From Nitrospira sp. CG24E (GTDB lineage Bacteria > Nitrospirota > Nitrospiria > Nitrospirales > Nitrospiraceae), in the NCBI GenBank assembly GCA_002869895.2, contig NEWP02000005.1:1-43820 (forward strand): a stretch of DNA of 43,820 nucleotides, written 5' to 3'. Made by a program: the position numbers and the translations under genes. Shown in pieces: positions 14,097 through 23,369 of the stretch. Every line of letters starts with the position of its first letter. Positions within the stretch are counted from its first letter, which is position 1. The notes below the pieces were generated by a model. That model searched no databases. It was not told the origin of the DNA and was given only the letters and a program-made list of their open reading frames with translations.

Positions 14097-14339
14097 TCAT
14101 CGCCTATTTTGCCTTGAACGTAAACCCATCAACGCCGTGCCGTTGGCCGCCAGCTCCCCATCGTGTCCGGACGGCAAGTCCACCGGCCCGAAGGTCACCG
14201 TCACACGGTTGTCCTCATACGTGACCATGGTCTTGGGTTGCGCCAAGAGTTGGGGCACCTCATGCGCACTGTGCGTACCACCGGCTAGCGCAGTGCCCGT
14301 CAGAATCAAGACCAGAACAACCCCCATCATGACACGCAT
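14097..14339 (-). CDS. Small exported protein of unknown function
   Basis: An 80-residue protein with a signal peptide (MRVMMGVVLVLILTGTALAG) cleaved near residue 19-20. The mature part is HSAHEVPQLLAQ, then TMVTYEDNRVTVTFGPVDLP and GELAANGTALMGLRSRQNRR, so it is probably a short beta-rich periplasmic protein. I recognise no family. The start at 14339 is chosen for the signal peptide and the G-rich stretch before it. An earlier in-frame ATG would place a long unrelated segment ahead of the signal. The gene follows the first SUMF1-fold gene by 66 bases on the same strand and may belong to the same periplasmic unit. Confidence 0.6.
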   Translation of the reverse strand: MRVMMGVVLVLILTGTALAGGTHSAHEVPQLLAQPKTMVTYEDNRVTVTFGPVDLPSGHDGELAANGTALMGLRSRQNRR

Positions 14340-14405
14340 GCTCACCCCCCTCCCTCCGCGTGAATTGCTCGAACACACGGATGCGAATACGTCATTCGTC
14401 AACCG

Positions 14406-15401
14406 TCATTCGGGAAGACGAGCGACCCCTTCTCCGTGTTCTCTTTCGGTTGACGATTGGCGATTGACGTTTGACGCCTCCACTGACCGCGCACAGCGAA
14501 ATCCCATCCAGTTGATCTTCGTATTGGGATCGGTCCCGTTCCGCATCGCAACCCGCATCGTCGTGGTGCTATCCATCCAGCCGCCACCACGGAAGGCTTT
14601 TTGCGTCCCGGTCTCCGGTCCCTTTGGGTTCCGATCCGGCGCTGTTTTATAATAGTCTTGGTCATACCAGTCTGCGACCCACTCGGCGACATTCCCGATC
14701 GTTTGATACAGTCCGTACGGACTCACGGCGTTCTCGTACTTGTCGACAGAAATGATTGGAGGATAGAGCAGGAGCCGTTCGGGACGATCCCGCACCGGAC
14801 CTGAAAGGCCGGTTCTTCCAAAATTTGCCCTGGTCGGCCCCGCATATTCTTTGCCCCAGGGAAAGAGCCGTCCGTCTACCCCACGCGCCGCTTTCTCCCA
14901 TTCGGCCTCCGTTGGCAGCCGCTTCCCCGCCCACGTGCAGTAGGCATCAGCGTCATACCAGGACACGTGCATGATGGGATGGTGCGCCATCGGCTCCTGG
15001 AAGTTTCCGCCGTCATACCGCCAATCCAACTGCGGCGAACGGTTTGTCGCGAGTACGAACTTGAGATACTCCAGCGCCGTCACTTCGTACTTGCCGATTT
15101 CGAACGTATCCAGATAGACATGCCGCTGCGGCGTCTCGCCTCGATACGCAAGCCGGTCCGTCTTCTTATCGCTGCCCATGATAAACTCACCGGCCGGCAC
15201 GAGGACCATGTCGTCCTTCGCTTGCCACTGAGCCACACGATCTGCGGCGAGCTTTTTACCTGCTTCGGTCCACTCCACCGTAATGTCTTGTATATCGAGC
15301 GCCCAGGCGACGTTTGCGATCACCAAGGCCGCTGCCACGGCGATGACTGCATTCGCCACACGATTGACTGTCACCAATGTTCTCACTCGCGTCGCACTCA
15401 T
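14406..15401 (-). CDS. Exported SUMF1/FGE-fold protein lacking the catalytic cysteines (1)
   Basis: A 331-residue protein. An N-terminal membrane or signal segment (NAVIAVAAALVIANVAWA) is followed by a sulfatase-modifying-factor (formylglycine-generating enzyme) domain from about 60. Signatures are MVLVPAGEFIMGSD, HPIMHVSWYDADAYCTWAGK, RLPTEAEWEKAARG, LYQTIGNVAEWVADWYD and KAFRGGGWMDS...GFRCAR. True formylglycine generators have two cysteines just after RGGSW-like. Here that segment is MDSTTTMRVAMR, so the copper-dependent catalytic pair is missing and the domain is probably structural or binding. Such NirV-like proteins often sit by copper enzymes. GAGGAGG before ATG 15401 fixes the start. 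A homologue lies directly upstream. Confidence 0.85.
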   Translation of the reverse strand: MSATRVRTLVTVNRVANAVIAVAAALVIANVAWALDIQDITVEWTEAGKKLAADRVAQWQAKDDMVLVPAGEFIMGSDKKTDRLAYRGETPQRHVYLDTFEIGKYEVTALEYLKFVLATNRSPQLDWRYDGGNFQEPMAHHPIMHVSWYDADAYCTWAGKRLPTEAEWEKAARGVDGRLFPWGKEYAGPTRANFGRTGLSGPVRDRPERLLLYPPIISVDKYENAVSPYGLYQTIGNVAEWVADWYDQDYYKTAPDRNPKGPETGTQKAFRGGGWMDSTTTMRVAMRNGTDPNTKINWMGFRCARSVEASNVNRQSSTEREHGEGVARLPE

Positions 15402-15508
15402 GATTCGGCCTCCTCCTCTTACATACCCGTCGTTCGTGAAGCGTTTTTCGTGAAGCGTCAAACGAGAAGGCTCTGCATCATCTTTTTCCGTTGCTTGCGC
15501 TTCACGCT

Positions 15509-16390
15509 TCACGAGTCACGTTCACTTTGCGCACACCGAAACCCAATCAAATAACTGCGATGGTCCGGCGCTCCGGCATTACGACCGGCCGACCGGGCAA
15601 CCTCCGGATCTTCGTTCCACGATCCGCCACGGAACACTTTGAGTTCGCCGGTAGCCGGCCCCATCGGATTGTCGGACAGGTTACGCTGGTAGTACTCAGG
15701 GTCGAACCAATCCGACACCCATTCACTGACGTTGCCCGCCATTTGATAGACGCCGTAGGGACTGACGCCCTTGTCATACCGCATCACATCAGCCAGCGGC
15801 GGATACTTAAAACCCCGCTTCGACCCGGCATGCGCGATATTGCTTTTCAGCCACCCGGCCGGCTCGTTACCCCAGGGAAAGATCCGCCCATCCTCCCCTC
15901 GCGCCGCTTTCTCCCACTCCGCTTCAGTCGGGAGACGTTTCCCAGCCCACCGGCAATAGGCATCGGCCTCGTTCCAGCTCACATTGATCACCGGATGCAG
16001 TGCGGTTTTGTCCGGAAACGGGCTCTCACGCCAGAACTTCGGCCAGTCCGTCCCGGTGGCGAGCACAAATCTCAGGTAGTCCACGTTCGAGATTTCGTAG
16101 ATGTCGATCTCGAAAGGGTCCAGATAGACAGGATGCTGCGGAAATTCCTGCGGACCCGAGGCACGATCGAGCTGCGGATCGCTGCCCATAAGAAACCACC
16201 CAGCCCTCACCGGCACCATGCCGGCAGGCGTGTCCATTGCCGCCAGCCGCTCGGCTCCATCAAGCGGAGTCCACAGCGGTGGCCGCTTGGACGATTCGTG
16301 GTCGGCGTGGGCAAGGCCCCAGGCGATGAAAGTCGAGGCAAGTGGCGCGAGGCAATAGATAAGAACGGCGACACTCCAGCGGCTCTTCAT
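15509..16390 (-). CDS. Exported SUMF1/FGE-fold protein lacking the catalytic cysteines (2)
   Basis: A 293-residue homologue of the next gene downstream, presumably from a tandem duplication that has since diverged. The signal peptide or anchor is VAVLIYCLAPLASTFIAWGL. The SUMF1 domain starts near residue 57 with GMVPVRAGWFLMGSD and continues with HPVINVSWNEADAYCRWAGK, RLPTEAEWEKAARGEDG, VYQMAGNVSEWVSDWFD and VFRGGSWNED...GFRCAQ. The segment after RGGSW is NEDPEVARSAGR, with no cysteine, so formylglycine generation is unlikely. GGGGG four bases before the ATG supports the start. The 107-base gap to the next gene contains CGTGAAGCG-type short repeats. Context suggests a partner of the multicopper oxidase. 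Confidence 0.85.
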   Translation of the reverse strand: MKSRWSVAVLIYCLAPLASTFIAWGLAHADHESSKRPPLWTPLDGAERLAAMDTPAGMVPVRAGWFLMGSDPQLDRASGPQEFPQHPVYLDPFEIDIYEISNVDYLRFVLATGTDWPKFWRESPFPDKTALHPVINVSWNEADAYCRWAGKRLPTEAEWEKAARGEDGRIFPWGNEPAGWLKSNIAHAGSKRGFKYPPLADVMRYDKGVSPYGVYQMAGNVSEWVSDWFDPEYYQRNLSDNPMGPATGELKVFRGGSWNEDPEVARSAGRNAGAPDHRSYLIGFRCAQSERDS

Positions 16391-16441
16391 TGCACCCCCT
16401 TTTCCTGAACCTCTTGCCCATAGCCCTTCGACCGTCCTGGC

Positions 16442-17419
16442 TCAGCGATCCTGCTTCTTGATCATCGGATCGATTTCTTTCTGCGTTTCCTCAGACACGC
16501 TGTAGCGGATGTACGCATGATCCATGACCTCGTTGGCATAGAGCCGCCCTGTCGGGGCCGGGACCACAATCGTGGCCTCCACGGCCCCCTTCGGACCGAT
16601 GGTGACGATCTGCTCGATCGTGCTCCGGACATAGGGATGCCAGACAACCAGCTTATAGGCGCCCGGCGGCACATCGGTCATGGTGAACCGACCCTGCTCG
16701 TCCGTCTGGGCAAAGTACGGGTTGGTGACGGCTAGGCCCCAGCTCTCCATGTAGGCATGAAAGCCGCATTGCATGACGAAGATCCGTCGGTCCTTGCTCA
16801 GATTCACCAATTGCTTCATCGGCGCGCCGGCCATGTGCTTGTGGTACATCCCGGCATCGCTGCGATCCTTCAAGTTGCGCGGGTGCGCCGGATTCATCGG
16901 TAACGGCACGTTGAACAGCACACGCGGCCCCAAATGCGAGGTTTCATAGGCCTGGATGTCATGCATGACGGGGTCCATGTTGACCACTGTTACCGATTGA
17001 TCGTCCCGCACGACGGTCGTGAACGGGAGGAAGAGGCAGTCTTTCGCCTCGATTTGCGGCACGCCCCCCTCACCGAAGGGTTTCCCTTTGTCGATCCCCT
17101 CCAGATAGACCACCACGTCGCGAAACTCGCCCTCCGGCCCCACCTGGAACGGCTGCAGGATGCGCCACCCCTGCCCGTCGGAGATGCGCCCGCAATAGAA
17201 CTGGTCTGGCAAGGTTGTGAGGTTGTACCCTTTCGGTTTCGGAACCTGCCCCTCCAGCTTCACGATACCCGTGAGGGTTCCACCATCAGAAACCGTGATT
17301 CCTTCATACGCCCAGGCAAGCGCGCTTGTGAAGAAAAGCGGGAACAGGAGGAAGGCAACAAGTGGGGCACTGAATTTCATTTTGAATTTCGATTTATCGG
17401 CGGTGATAATTGCTGCCAC
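16442..17419 (-). CDS. Exported cupredoxin-like protein with carboxypeptidase-regulatory-like domain
   Basis: A 325-residue protein. A GTG at 17419 with AAGGAGG six bases upstream decides the start and gives a 13-residue extension before the signal peptide (MKFSAPLVAFLLFPLFFTSA). The central part looks like a blue-copper domain: DQSVTVVNMDPVMHDIQAYE supplies a His, and VMQCGFHAYMESW supplies the C-x2-H-x2-M group typical of type 1 copper. The C-terminal part (GRFTMTDVPPGAYKLVVWHP) is a carboxypeptidase-regulatory-like beta domain. It may pass electrons to or from the multicopper oxidase, whose gene ends 159 bases upstream on the same strand. Copper loading is inferred, not seen. Confidence 0.75.
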   Translation of the reverse strand: MAAIITADKSKFKMKFSAPLVAFLLFPLFFTSALAWAYEGITVSDGGTLTGIVKLEGQVPKPKGYNLTTLPDQFYCGRISDGQGWRILQPFQVGPEGEFRDVVVYLEGIDKGKPFGEGGVPQIEAKDCLFLPFTTVVRDDQSVTVVNMDPVMHDIQAYETSHLGPRVLFNVPLPMNPAHPRNLKDRSDAGMYHKHMAGAPMKQLVNLSKDRRIFVMQCGFHAYMESWGLAVTNPYFAQTDEQGRFTMTDVPPGAYKLVVWHPYVRSTIEQIVTIGPKGAVEATIVVPAPTGRLYANEVMDHAYIRYSVSEETQKEIDPMIKKQDR

Positions 17420-17578
17420 GTCCGGCCTCCTTTGTGATTGATTCGTTGTGCCATCGCCATGCTGGATCAATGATACAAAAAATCAACCGCCATTTCCTAT
17501 GGGGGTTCCAAAAAACGATGAGGGAGCTACCTGTTACCAGCAGCTCCCCCACCAGGAGTTACACCATGTCCATCCCGC

Positions 17579-20500
17579 TTACTTCATGGCGGTTGGAATG
17601 GCCTGCGGCTCTGGCTGCACATCCACGCGCTTGGCGCCTGTTCCTTGAGCCCCCAGCGGTTGGATCCGTAAATCACCCACGGGCAAGACACGGACATAGC
17701 CCCATTGGCCTGACTGTGTGTAGGGCAGCCGCGCATTGGACCAGACGAAGTCTCCCACCTGGCGATAGGGACCACCCGCCCCGCCACGGATGAAGACATC
17801 CAGGATCTCGGACCCTGCATACTCCACCACGCTGATCATGTCGGCGCCGGGCATGTAGGGTTCAATCGGCCATTCATGGCCTTCGACCCCGAACATCCCG
17901 TTCTGTTCGCTGTTCGCACCGATCACGTGAATACGGATTGCGTCGCCGGCATGTGCCTCGATCAAAGGCGTCACTGGATCTTCCGGTTTGTCCACAACGC
18001 AGGGCTGGAAAATCTTGCCCAACGAGCAGCCTTGCTCCTCGCGGAATTTGTACGGTTCCGCGCGATAGTTGACGGACGTCAATCCCGCCACGTTCTGCAC
18101 GTAGGGCATGAACGCAGTCCCGATGATGTTGTCTTCATCCTGGAAGAAAAGAGCCACGTCGCGATAGCTCCGCTTCCCGACGTTCTCCGGCAGACTGGTA
18201 TCGACAATGACATCAGCACGCCATGAATTCTTCAACGAAATATCAGCCCCGGTGACCGGGTCCCGATATTGAGAGCCCTTCGGGCCAATGACCACCGCTC
18301 CGTACAATCCGTTCCGCGGATTCACAACGATGTTCCCCCCGTCCCACACCAACGACGTCGTTTCCTTGTTCGCCGGATGAGCGTAGTAGGTGTAGGTGCG
18401 GCTCTCGCCCGGGCCAATCGTTTGGTCTCCGGGATTATTTCCGACGTTCAGGCCCTGGCTGTCTTTTGGATCGAAGGCCAGGCCCGGCGCAAAGAAGGAG
18501 GCCCGGCTTGCCTTCATCTTGTTCTTCAGATTGACCTTGATACAGTCGCCCAGATTGGCGCGCAACGTGAGCGGATTCGGCATCACTGTGCCCGCCACCG
18601 TGATCGCTTCCTCTGCAAGCGCGTAGATCTTGCCTTCCGGCACCGTCATTTCGATCTTACGCTCGAAGTCCACCTCAATCGTGTCGGGCGCCTTCGGGTG
18701 GAGTTTCAACGGACGGTCCAACGACACGACGTTGAAGTTTTTCACCGGAGCATCGGACGGACAGACGGAACTCGGTGTCGCGGGAATCCCGAGAGGATTG
18801 GTTCCCCTGGGCAGCGGCTTCAGGTCCGCTGTTTCCTTGTCGAGCACACGGATCAATCCCCATCCTCCTTCAGCAAAGTGTGACGTTCGACCGTTGAAGT
18901 GGATGTAGTCGCCCGGCATGCCTTGGAATCCCCCGGCCTTCGTGACCAGGTCATACCGCTCGGCGATCCCGAGGTGAATCGAATTTTTCCGATTGGCATC
19001 TGCCGCATACCGTTCCGTGAGGAAGGTATGCCCCGCAATGGTCCAGACATGGGATTCGTTCATCAACTGGTGCAACAGACGGAACACCATGGTGTCCCCG
19101 GTATAGGCCCGCAAGAGCGGTGTGCTGGGATCGCCATGGATCGCGCTGCTGAACAGCTGAGACGTATCAGGATTATTGGACAGGCGCTGCGCGAACGGGG
19201 CCGCGCGGAAGTTGAAACCGCTGCCGCTCGTATGGGTTCCGCCGTTGATGTACTTGTTCGGCGCGGCCATGATCTTGTCCGGCATCTGGAAGGACACGGT
19301 CTTACCTGCTTCCAACGCCACTTCGATAGGCTGCCCTGGGGGATTGCCTGCCTCGATAGTGTTCACCGTGTGTGGAACGGTGTCGTGGATCGACACCATC
19401 AACTCACGGAAGCTCCCGCTGACACCGGCTCCGATCGGCTCATTGCTATGAATATCGGCAATGGGACCGCTGTATACCAGCTTGCCGTTCTTTGGATCGT
19501 GATAGGTGGACCCGAACGGCTCCACGATCGTCACGCCGAACCCGCCATGGGGCCAGGTCGTCGCGCCGAATGCATGATCGTGCCAGAACACGGTCCCCAT
19601 ATCGACATCCACCCACCATCGATAGCGTACGAACTCCGGCGACGCGAGATCACCCGCCGGGTGGTTGTGCTTCAACGGCTTGAAGAATGTCGCCACATCG
19701 CCCTTGATATCCTTGATACGGGCCACTTCTTGACAGCTCTTGTCCCGCGGCAGCGAAGCAGTGGGATCGTTCCCCTTCTCCAAACAGTCCATCCCGACCA
19801 TCACCTCGGTGTTCACATGGAACGGGGTCGCACCGGGAGCCATCTCAATCTTGATGGACGTCGCACCAGCCTTTGCGGCGGTTTTCAGCTTTGCAACCAT
19901 CGGCGCCGGCAATCCATGCTTGGTCTTCTTTCCCCACATGGTGAAGGGCCGGACCGACATTTCATACTCGAATCCGGAGATCACGCCATCCGAATTCCCA
20001 GTGTCGAACTGAAAGAAGTGGGGATGGATATTGATCTTGGACGATTGGAAATTCGTGTAATCGTCGTCGTCCCACTCGCTCGTCAGCAACACATCCACAC
20101 AGTCATACACGTTGGCGCGGATGACCGCCGGAAGCTTGAGATCGTCGTTGGCCCTGGTCAGACGTTCTTCTTCGTGCAGCACGTAAATCAAGCCGTCCTT
20201 ATCGACCATCGCCGGCTCCTTCCCCTGCTTCTTGGCCAGGGTGATCGGCATGCGGACGAAGTGGATGTTGTAGTGCTTCCGATTGGCGTTGTCAGGGCAG
20301 AGACTCCATCGGCCCTGTTCGCCCGGCATGGCCGGTTCGGAGGTCCGTTCACCATTTTCATCCTGGTGGATCGGCTCCAGCCAGGGCGCACCGTTATGAT
20401 TCGCCGAGAACGGTACCCGTTTACCAAAGTGCGGTTTAAACAGCGGCCAGGACATCTTGGCAGTCGTCGGGTCAAAGAGGATAGCCGGCCTGGTGCTGTC

Positions 20501-22522
20501 ATCCCACTTGGCTGCCCATTGGTATTTGGGATTCTGTGCGGTACTTTCCCGCTCCCCTCTGGCAATGTTGCCGTCCCACTTCCAATCCCATACAGTCGAA
20601 TCGTAGGCCATGATCTGGCCCTTCTCATCATTCGTGTGGCCTGGCTGACCCTGCGCCGGGACAAACATTTCGACCCAATCTTTGATATTGACGATAGCCG
20701 GATCGGCCTTCCAGTTGGTCTTCTGGCTCTTATCGACAATCTTGAACGACTTGCCGAACCAATCGACCGTCGTCCCTATGAGCTTGTCGGATGACACGCC
20801 GAGCTTCATCCGGCCCTGCCGGTCAGGCAATTCACGCAGGTCCGGCATCGTGTCGGTGTGCGCGCTGCCGACTTGCAGCGTGTTGTAGAACCGGGCATAG
20901 CCCCACATCCCTGCCACATAGTGGTGCGCAACATGGCAATGAAAAAGGAATTCACCGGCCAGGTGCTGGCAACCGCCGCCACCGCATTCCGGCTCAAGGT
21001 CCAGGGCTTCTGACGGACCGATCACTTCCACGTCCACCCGATCGGACTTCGTCCGGACGACTGGATACTTCACCGGCCCATCCTGCCCCTTATACCAATG
21101 CTCTTCCTGATCTGCACGCGGGCTCCGCTGCCAACGGATCGTTCCACTGTGAGGATGGTGCGAGTGGAACACTTCCGACCCACCATGGACCAGACGCCAC
21201 TTGACCGGATCCCCCATATACCCGCGAGGAATCGTCGTCGGCACATCCCCAAAAGTATAGGCGCTGTAGCCCATCGACTCATCTTCGAACCCGAAATACT
21301 CGTGCTGCAGATGCATCTGGTCGATGCCGAATGGCTCGCTGCGATAATTGATCGCGCGGCCACCCGGACGGTAGGCGTCGGTCAACGGGTCGCGCTGCGG
21401 GAGGAAGTCGCCCTTCTTATTCAACGGGCGGAAAGCTTCATCGCCTATTTCGTGATAGAACAACACGAATTCGCGGAAGTCCGGTCCGAACCCGTTATCG
21501 ATATTGACCTGCCAACCGCTTCTGGTTTCCGGGGCAGGACCTCCACTTCCAAGCGCATCCAGGTACTTCGAGCCCTTCGGCTCCACGATAAAGGCGCCGA
21601 AGAGGCCCATCACGGTCAACTCACGGTCATGGCTGTAGGAATGGAACTGCCGAACTCCTTCCTGCATCTGAGGATGGATGTACCACTCGAACTCCTGGGC
21701 CTTGCCGGGAGCCACGATGGATTCAGGGTTGGTCGTCAGTGCCGGTTTGCCCGTCGCACTCACGATCATACTGGACGCGCTGATAAACAGACTGCCGTCC
21801 TCACTCTCCATCTGGTTGCGGAGAGTCATTTTCACACAGTCGCCCTGGTTGGCGCGAAGTACCAGGGGCTGAATCATATCACCCTGCAATCCGGTAGAAA
21901 CGGCTCCGGTATTAAATCCGTCCGCATCACGGGCCACTTTGTTTTTGGCTTCCTCGGCGCGAACCTTGTCGAGGTCCTGGGTCAACACATACATGTAACC
22001 AGGATAAAAATCGAGCCACCGGTTCAACGTGATTTCGATATTGATCATCGACACGTCGTACTGCTTGATCGGCACACCGACGGGACACTTCCCGCCTGAC
22101 GTCATCACCGGCTCGCCCTTGGATCCATCCGACATGAGCAGGAAGCTGCTGCCATCCTGGCCCATATACTGATGCATCATGGACATCTCATTGAACGCCC
22201 CGGACGTCTGCTGTGCCGTTGCATCTTTCTGCGCCTGCTGTTCGAGTTTCTCCATCAGGCGATGGTGCTGCATTTCCATCTTTGCAACACTGTCGGCACG
22301 ACCTTCAATGGCGTTTTCTACTACGGTCTGGCCCTTTAATTGCTGGGTCCAGCCTGGCATCGCAACTGGAGAAGCATGCCCCTGATGGGACTCCTCCCCT
22401 GTGCCCGCCGCAAATGACCCTGGCGCTACCACCAGACTGCCGGCCAGTAAGACGCTCTGCAACATCAGAGCTAGTCCCATACCGCGTCTCCTACGCGTTG
22501 ATTGACACATCCAACCCCTCAT
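17579..22522 (-). CDS. Giant multidomain multicopper oxidase with permuted copper motifs
   Basis: A 1647-residue exported protein. The N-terminus STRRRRGMGLALMLQSVLL may be a Tat signal. About six cupredoxin units are suggested by repeated G-x-x-G-x-x-I/V-x-P ends. Ligand motifs: 453-458 (HSHHPH), 528-539 (HCH-x3-H-x4-M, type 1 site), 833-835 (HPH) and 981-983 (WHDH followed by a GFGVTIVEP end). In classical oxidases the order is L1, L2, L3, L4; here it is L3, L4, L1, L2, a circular permutation. The last third lacks a full ligand set. Very large members of this family (MnxG or McoA type) oxidise Mn(II). Equivalent function is possible but unproven. GGGGAGG before ATG 22522 fixes the start. 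It heads the block of minus-strand exported-protein genes. Confidence 0.88.
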   Translation of the reverse strand: MRGWMCQSTRRRRGMGLALMLQSVLLAGSLVVAPGSFAAGTGEESHQGHASPVAMPGWTQQLKGQTVVENAIEGRADSVAKMEMQHHRLMEKLEQQAQKDATAQQTSGAFNEMSMMHQYMGQDGSSFLLMSDGSKGEPVMTSGGKCPVGVPIKQYDVSMINIEITLNRWLDFYPGYMYVLTQDLDKVRAEEAKNKVARDADGFNTGAVSTGLQGDMIQPLVLRANQGDCVKMTLRNQMESEDGSLFISASSMIVSATGKPALTTNPESIVAPGKAQEFEWYIHPQMQEGVRQFHSYSHDRELTVMGLFGAFIVEPKGSKYLDALGSGGPAPETRSGWQVNIDNGFGPDFREFVLFYHEIGDEAFRPLNKKGDFLPQRDPLTDAYRPGGRAINYRSEPFGIDQMHLQHEYFGFEDESMGYSAYTFGDVPTTIPRGYMGDPVKWRLVHGGSEVFHSHHPHSGTIRWQRSPRADQEEHWYKGQDGPVKYPVVRTKSDRVDVEVIGPSEALDLEPECGGGGCQHLAGEFLFHCHVAHHYVAGMWGYARFYNTLQVGSAHTDTMPDLRELPDRQGRMKLGVSSDKLIGTTVDWFGKSFKIVDKSQKTNWKADPAIVNIKDWVEMFVPAQGQPGHTNDEKGQIMAYDSTVWDWKWDGNIARGERESTAQNPKYQWAAKWDDSTRPAILFDPTTAKMSWPLFKPHFGKRVPFSANHNGAPWLEPIHQDENGERTSEPAMPGEQGRWSLCPDNANRKHYNIHFVRMPITLAKKQGKEPAMVDKDGLIYVLHEEERLTRANDDLKLPAVIRANVYDCVDVLLTSEWDDDDYTNFQSSKINIHPHFFQFDTGNSDGVISGFEYEMSVRPFTMWGKKTKHGLPAPMVAKLKTAAKAGATSIKIEMAPGATPFHVNTEVMVGMDCLEKGNDPTASLPRDKSCQEVARIKDIKGDVATFFKPLKHNHPAGDLASPEFVRYRWWVDVDMGTVFWHDHAFGATTWPHGGFGVTIVEPFGSTYHDPKNGKLVYSGPIADIHSNEPIGAGVSGSFRELMVSIHDTVPHTVNTIEAGNPPGQPIEVALEAGKTVSFQMPDKIMAAPNKYINGGTHTSGSGFNFRAAPFAQRLSNNPDTSQLFSSAIHGDPSTPLLRAYTGDTMVFRLLHQLMNESHVWTIAGHTFLTERYAADANRKNSIHLGIAERYDLVTKAGGFQGMPGDYIHFNGRTSHFAEGGWGLIRVLDKETADLKPLPRGTNPLGIPATPSSVCPSDAPVKNFNVVSLDRPLKLHPKAPDTIEVDFERKIEMTVPEGKIYALAEEAITVAGTVMPNPLTLRANLGDCIKVNLKNKMKASRASFFAPGLAFDPKDSQGLNVGNNPGDQTIGPGESRTYTYYAHPANKETTSLVWDGGNIVVNPRNGLYGAVVIGPKGSQYRDPVTGADISLKNSWRADVIVDTSLPENVGKRSYRDVALFFQDEDNIIGTAFMPYVQNVAGLTSVNYRAEPYKFREEQGCSLGKIFQPCVVDKPEDPVTPLIEAHAGDAIRIHVIGANSEQNGMFGVEGHEWPIEPYMPGADMISVVEYAGSEILDVFIRGGAGGPYRQVGDFVWSNARLPYTQSGQWGYVRVLPVGDLRIQPLGAQGTGAKRVDVQPEPQAIPTAMK

Positions 22523-23114
22523 AGCACGGCCTCCCCTGTTATGCCCGCCTCATCAGGTGGGTAGTTGATCACTAGTCATTCGAATCTCGTGGTTCGTAGT
22601 TCGTCGGTGGTTCTACGAGATACGCTGCACGAACCACGCTTTACGTCTCTTGGCCTTTGTTAAGAGCTGGTGAAGGTTTTCTCCTTGCGGAGAAGTGGGT
22701 CATTCGGAGGCCGGTCCAAAATCACCCAGACCTTCACCAGCAGTAGGATTCATGCGCAACTTGTGTGCCGCGGCAGAAGTAGAGCCTGAAATAGTCCGAC
22801 AACCAGCTCCAGTCTTGATGATTAGCGATCGACGCCGGAATAAGACCGATCGGCCTATCTTGGGAAAATTTCCACAGGACTAGACAGTCTTAGAGGGCTG
22901 AAACGATAGTTCTTGAAATTTCAATCAGATGGACTGTCCAGTTTATTGGACAGTGACTCTGTGGAATATGTAGCGGAAACGGACAGAATCAGAACCTCGA
23001 ACGAACTATTCCAATGTGATCGTGCGAAATATGGAATGTGCGGTAGGAGAAATAGCCTCTTGAGTTTTAACTCCAAGTGCAACACTGCACGCCCGGTTGG
23101 GCTAAGGTGTTGCC
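22523..23114. other. Intergenic region upstream of the multicopper oxidase
   Basis: About 590 bases with no gene. An inverted repeat CGTGGTTCGT ... ACGAACCACG lies near 22590-22640, and a perfect hairpin is at 22933-22954. The segment next to 22522 should contain the oxidase promoter. The part near 23060-23110 contains AAGTGCAACACTGC, which looks like the left terminal repeat of an IS30-type element. It sits just before the transposase remnant. Confidence 0.4.
22933..22954. promoter_or_regulatory. Perfect inverted repeat, possible operator
   Basis: ACTGTCCA and TGGACAGT are perfect complements around GTTTAT. The eight-base arms and short centre fit either a protein dimer site or a small hairpin. 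It is about 410 bases upstream of the multicopper oxidase start and 160 bases before the IS30 remnant. No U-run follows, so a terminator is unlikely. Confidence 0.35.
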
Positions 23115-23369
23115 ATGTCCAACAATTGCTATACGCGCCTGAGTGTAGAAGAGCGTGAGACTCTGAGCGTGGGTCAGGCCCATGGCTTTTCGTTGCGGGC
23201 GATAGCCAGGATGTTGGGACGCGCGCCCAGTTGCATTTTTCAAGGCGTACTCTGTCTCAATATTGGGAGCACTTTACCGGGGATTTTGATGAATAGCCGC
23301 ACTGCCAGGAAGTACTTGGGTAAGGGCCGTTCAGGAAGACCGGACAGACTCATATGGCGTCGGCAGTGA
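23115..23369 (+). pseudogene. IS30-family transposase remnant
   Basis: The first 40 or so residues (MSNNCYTRLSVEERETLSVG, then QAHGFSLRAIARMLGRAPS) are the N-terminal HTH of IS30-family transposases. After APS the sequence turns into an unrelated tail (CIFQGVLCLNIG...) ending at 23369, so the catalytic DDE part is missing or shifted. A likely terminal repeat (AAGTGCAACAC) lies about 40 bases upstream. No second end was found. It marks an old insertion in the gap between the copper block and the next genes. Confidence 0.75.

Noticed and set aside
18899-20794. Long plus-strand open frame of about 630 codons
   Set aside because: It lies entirely antisense to the multicopper oxidase gene. The oxidase frame has a signal peptide, copper motifs and a strong ribosome binding site, while the antisense translation is low-complexity Arg/His-rich without motifs.
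21098-22099. Plus-strand frame of about 330 codons
   Set aside because: It is also antisense to the multicopper oxidase, with no ribosome binding site and no recognisable domain. It results from GC-rich codon structure.
17579-22522. Calling the multicopper oxidase a copper nitrite reductase (NirK)
   Set aside because: NirK proteins are about 350-500 residues with two or three cupredoxin domains. This protein is 1647 residues with permuted motifs, so that name would be misleading.
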